From Tanypteryx hageni (taxonomy: Eukaryota; Arthropoda; Insecta; Odonata; Petaluridae): DNA of 64,000 nt. A program made the translations under genes and the position numbers. The DNA lies in assembly GCA_028673005.1 (NCBI GenBank), contig CM054117.1:36263756-36327755 (forward strand), read 5' to 3'. The notes beneath the pieces are model-generated. The model saw only the letters and a list, made by a program, of their open reading frames with translations, was not told where the DNA came from and made no database searches. Positions 59,481-64,000 of this stretch are shown here, piece after piece; positions within the stretch are counted from its first letter, which is position 1; every line of letters begins with the position of its first letter.

Positions 59481-60809
59481 ATTTACCCTTGAATTCTACA
59501 TGAATGCACTCGTTATCTATTACTATTACTTAATTTTGTTTAACGTTTACACGTCTAGTTCTTCAAGAAAGAAGGCGGTCAATATTGTTACCGCATGGCT
59601 AGGAATCTTCTTCTGTTTTTGGTCTTTTCATATGGTTTCATTCACGCTGGGGATTACAAAAATATTTTTTCCTCATCAATCAAAATATTTTTAACGAACA
59701 TCTTTTGGCGCAGCATATGCCCAATCCTATTTTCTCAGATTTGAGATGCCTTATCCTCAACGAACAAGCATAGTGTCAAGATTGATTCAAACGATTCAAA
59801 CTATAAAACATCAACCGTGCAACAGAAATTTTATTTAAGTTGGCAACAATTGATAATAGTATCAAATTACATGAACCTAATTCCTTTTTCTGTCGATGCA
59901 GTAAATACGACAACGCAAAAATAAAAATAAATCACGCGATACTTTCTCCTACCGCGAAGTTAATTACATTCGGAAATTCCATTTTCGAAATGACCTCTTT
60001 CATATGATTAAAATAAATAACGCTTAATTAAAACGGTTATTGGCGAAATTTTATTGGAGTTCCTCCCCGCTCCTCCTCCCTCCCCCCCACTTCCGACTAA
60101 CATGCCAACGCAGTATCTTCCAAAGTATTGAGATAGCAATTAATCAAATATTCGGACCGAAAACGTCCGGGGTTTGTTTGTAAACCAAAAACGATAGGGC
60201 CCTGATTAACTTTCCCACGCCAGATAATTGCCTCCCAAAAGCTAACGTCATTGGCGCGCCGGGGTCTCTCTCGCTCGACGTTTCTTCGCGTGGTATTTTT
60301 TTTATCTCGGACATATTGGAAGGGACCCTAGTTGATTGCAGCGACAGATGATTGACAACGCTCTCGACAAATAAAGAAAAGCCCCGATATTGTGATGCAG
60401 GGCCGCGGGAGGGAGGCAGGCGACGACTCGACCGCCGAAACCGCAAACGTATATAGAGAGGCAGAGAACCCCGTTGTTTACCCTCCTTCCACCCAATACA
60501 GCGTCGAAAACGTGGACCTAATTGGAACAAGTTGCTACACAAACAAACGCCCTCCGAACCGGCCAATTACATTTACTTCTGAAACTTCGAAATTGCATCG
60601 GTCTTAACCGTGGAGCAGGTGTTAGAGCAGGCGAGGCAATATACAATTTTACCTCCGTTTTCGCGATGAAGTCGTCGATTTAAATGCACTATACCTCTCG
60701 CGGCGTACTGCTTGGTTTGTAACTACTAACGATGACGCATTATTCTTTCGCCATGACTACCGATAATATCCAAAACGAAAATATTGTCTCAAAACCACAG
60801 AAGGATTAT
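59481..60809. other. unique sequence, no gene seen
   Basis: AT-richer DNA. A 140-codon minus frame (60566-60144) overlaps frames on the other strand and has no recognised domain. Nothing else is visible. Confidence 0.4.
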
Positions 60810-60885
60810 ATCTACATCTATATGTTACCCTGCAATTCACCTAATTGGTGGGTGGCAGGGGGTGCAATGCACCACATTGTCAGGC
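60810..60885 (-). mobile_element. 3'-end fragment of the same non-LTR family
   Basis: It carries the same tail and stem-loop as 58099-58170: ATCTACATCTATATGTTACC, CCTGCAATTCACC, then GGTGGGTGGCAGGGGGTGC on the plus strand. Only the last 70-80 bp are recognisable, so it is a severely 5'-truncated insertion in the same orientation as the longer copy. Confidence 0.7.
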
Positions 60886-63800
60886 CTACATTTTGTATTC
60901 AATGAATCGTATTTAAAAAATAGTTAGTTCAACTTTTAAAAATGTTGCTCTATCGAGCTTTTGGAATAATTTATTCTACGCTCCACTTTTCAGTTCTACA
61001 TTCAAAATTTACCTTCAAACTTTCACATCGAATCCTGTGAGAAAACCCAGTTTTCAATTCTTTACGTTCGTGACTCCTATGACTTATCCCGGAGTTTCGT
61101 TTCCATGCACCTCGAAAAAAACCTCGAATCGTCCTTGTTACCACAGTTAAATGCCTAAAACATATTTAAAAGAAATTATGATTATTTATATAAGACCCTA
61201 CAGTTCTCTTTAATATATTTTTTGTCGCTAAGTAATTGCCCAAATCATGTCCTTATAAATTAAAACCGAAAAACTGAACAAATATATATTCTGTCTTCGT
61301 TTTCTGATTGCCATTCAATAATTAACGAGGTGAAAGAATGCAGCCAAGATCCAAAAGTCTCTAAAGTAAAAGATTGAATAATAACCTTTCCTGCTATTGC
61401 AAGATGTTACAGGGATGTTTTGATTAAAGAAGGTTTGTAACATTAATTTTTCAACATTCAGGAGATATTTCTACCCTTAAAAGCTTAAAATAATACGACT
61501 CGTCACCGTTCCATCCGAAAATAAATTAATCCAGTTTAACAAATTTTAGAAGTAAATTTTCAACCTGTCACTGCCTGCTCTTAGCAAAGAATGGAGGCAG
61601 GAGACGGGCGGAGGGAGAAAAGAACGAAAGATGAGCAGTTTGCCAAGTGTTGAAAGGATAGTTGGAAGGATGCGAGAAAGCAGGGGGATTCCGGAGGAAA
61701 AGGAGGAGGAGTGAGTACAATGGACGGGATGGCCGGAAGCACCACTACGGGTAGGGGAAAAGAAAATGGGAGAAAGTGTGGTTTTAGGGGACGTAAATGG
61801 GGAGAGAAGGGAGAAGCCGAGAATTGAGGTTGGGGGAGGGGGTTGGAAGTGAAGGAATGGCAATAGAACAGATTTTAAAATAGTGAAAGGTAAGGTAGCC
61901 CGATAACTCTGTTTTTAAAGGCGGAAAAATTTCCAGAATGGAATCACCTCTAAACGCGGATTAGAAAAAGTATCTAATTTTATTCAAATGTCATAACACC
62001 ACATACACAAGAGGCACAGGTTTCAATTCCAGAAACACCTGAATGTTATTAAACGTGTGCCGCTAGTAGCCGACACTAACCGACTTAAGTAATATATAAG
62101 GAATGCACGGACTCGAGAAAATATCCTTCGAATTTATTTCTTTTAATTCGAAATTCCTTCATTCTTCGCGAGATTACACTCTCGAAAGAAAAACAGTCCA
62201 TCTAACCGTACACACTCCATAAAGACGCTTTATGTAGACAAAAAAAGGACCGACGATTCGAAAAAGGAATAAAAAAGCGCCGTATAATATAATGTTATCG
62301 TGGAGATGCAATTTCATGAGAGATTTGCAGAGAGTTGAGCGTGGAAGAGGGAAGCATTAAGAGAGGGTTGGGGGTGAGTAACGAGGAGAAAGAAGCGAGG
62401 AGAGGAAAATTACGGCCCTTTCAGAACGAATCGAATGTCGTAATAAAAAAATCCCGATTTTTTTTGCCAAGACTGGTGTGTCCAATTGATCCAACGCGAG
62501 TAACATCCAACTAGAATACCGTTGCGACAAAAAAAAGAGAGACTAAAAAGCGTCCCACAGCCCGAGGCGTCGCACCCATCGCGTGGAGTGGGTTGGAATA
62601 ATTGCAATCGTATCGCGCCCTGGTTGTACGACGACAGTAGCTTATATAAGTTAGGCTTTTCGAAAAAAAAAATTAAAGAAGCGAGGAATAATAACATTAA
62701 CGGGAGAACGCGACAAGGATATGATAATCTCTCCGGATGCTCCAGAAAAATGAGCATTCCTCTCTCTCTCTCTCTCCATCGCGGGGACGCGAGAAAACGT
62801 CTCTTACAGCGAGGAGAAAGATTTCTATATTTGCCCAAAAAAATGTGATCCAGACGCGATACTTCCCGAGATATTTTTCGCGTTGAGATTTCGCACCAAT
62901 TTTCGACGAAAGCAAAGGCAATACCGGGAAGAGGAGGAGAAGTATTTCCCACACGCAAAAAGACATAATAGTATCGCTAAAAACAATCCAAATATTCGCT
63001 CCGCGAGCACAAGAGACAGAAGGAAAAATTCTCGTGCTTTTTACAGTTAAAAATGGGGCGTTGAAACGAATGAAAATTTGAAAGACTTGATACAGTTTTC
63101 AAAAAGACGTGAATTTTGCCCGTCGCTTTTGCAGCTCTTATCTTTCCACTCTCACATTCCTCGGACGAATGTCCGTCAAAAAGTCAAACTATGTTTCCTT
63201 GCGACTTCGCTTTGATGGATATCCCGGTAACACGCATAGAAAGAAAATATATATACATACATGTGTACGTTACTACTAAAAGGGAACCTATATTAAGTAA
63301 AAGGTGAAATACATACCTGCCAAGTGAGTGCTTATCCAAATCGATACGAATGAAAATACGCCATGCGACGAGTACTTCACATTTCTCGTCTGATATTTAA
63401 AATTAAATAATATAAGCGGTAAATGGTTACTAATGAATCCTTGATAATTTTACGATTCCAAAGGAGAACATAAAAAACTACTCTCGAATACTTGGATAAA
63501 AATAAACCTTCGCCGCGACTGCATTACAAAAGAGAAGCGAGGACCAACATATAAAAGTGTAACGAAACGCGTTTCCGTTCCTGTAATATAAAACAACAAA
63601 ATCGAGGTAAAACGAAAGAGGCAGAAAAGAGCGAGAGCTTTTCCTAGGGGTGATAGATAGAACGCGAATGCATTAACGACTTAGTAATGGGGAAAAATAC
63701 AACACTCAAACGCAACGAAAAATTTACATGCAAAAATAAGAGGCAGAAAAAGCAAAATGGATGGATCTTGAGCGACTCGTCAGAGGAAAAAAAATGACAA

Positions 63801-64000
63801 ACGTTGCTACGCGATGAGTCGTTACTAAAGCTTTTCCTAATTTTCCCCATATTTTCGTCCTTTCATGTGTGCCAACGTATCTGAGCGTGGGCTGATGACA
63901 TAACACACTGCCTCTCTCACCTGTCCGTATGCCTCTCCTGACACGAACCCGACCCGATCCTCCCATTCTCCGGTACCTTCCGAATACCTTTCCTGCTCAT
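60886..64000. other. unique sequence, no supported gene
   Basis: Mostly AT-richer unique DNA. A purine-rich segment lies at 61600-61860 (Ser/Pro/Phe minus-strand frame of 105 codons, an artefact) and a smaller one at 62330-62400. A 182-codon minus frame (62958-62410) is not low complexity in part but shows no recognised domain. A CT run lies at 62759-62776. Confidence 0.4.

Noticed and set aside
62410..62958. 182-codon minus-strand frame
   Set aside because: Longer than most chance frames here and only partly biased, but no family is recognised and overlapping frames exist on both strands.
1..64000. CRISPR array, operons or bacterial promoters
   Set aside because: No spaced direct repeats of CRISPR type; the sequence has eukaryotic transposons, simple repeats and no dense coding.

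Overview
This window is non-coding DNA from an animal genome, most probably an arthropod and likely an insect. Three observations support this. It holds a mixture of DNA transposons (hAT, mariner, piggyBac, a Helitron/Helentron-like element) and a CR1/L2-like non-LTR retrotransposon. The CR1/L2-like element has an ATGTAG-type tail of the kind common in arthropod genomes. CpG is not visibly depleted. There is no sign of bacterial gene organisation, and I could not support any intact host protein-coding gene. Long open frames in the simple-sequence regions encode only Ser/Leu/Pro or Glu/Arg/Gly runs read from purine/pyrimidine tracts. Exons of a host gene, or a long non-coding transcript, cannot be excluded without RNA data.

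Layout. Positions 1-6245 are unique sequence alternating with long strand-asymmetric purine or pyrimidine blocks, with a sharp switch near 1010-1025. Positions 6246-8638 are a transposon nest: piggyBac-like ends and a decayed transposase tail, interrupted by a short hAT element (6496-6974) and an internally deleted mariner (7279-8160), plus a tRNA-like sequence at 7168-7248. A Helentron-like non-autonomous element lies at 9041-9703. A second tRNA-like sequence is at 13907-13987. A 1350-bp hAT-like element with 8-bp target duplications fills 24000-25349.

Between 26 and 54 kb the window is dominated by purine (GA/GGA) tracts and minisatellites: 33.2-34.3 kb, 35.6 kb, 40.3-40.6 kb, 50.8-51.6 kb (a 17-bp G-rich array of about 37 copies) and 52.9-53.1 kb. 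AT-richer unique DNA separates them. Two hairpins stand out there: a 115-bp foldback (38068-38182) and a hairpin whose 3' arm begins like the miR-8/miR-200 family (43498-43568). At 58.1-59.5 kb lies the one long convincing ORF, a 5'-truncated reverse transcriptase on the minus strand. A second fragment of the same 3' end is at 60.8 kb.

No pathway can be assembled here. The interest lies in the RNA-like hairpins, the dispersed tRNA B-box sequences, the nested transposons and the purine/pyrimidine architecture. All calls were made by eye. No homology search, folding program or expression data were used.
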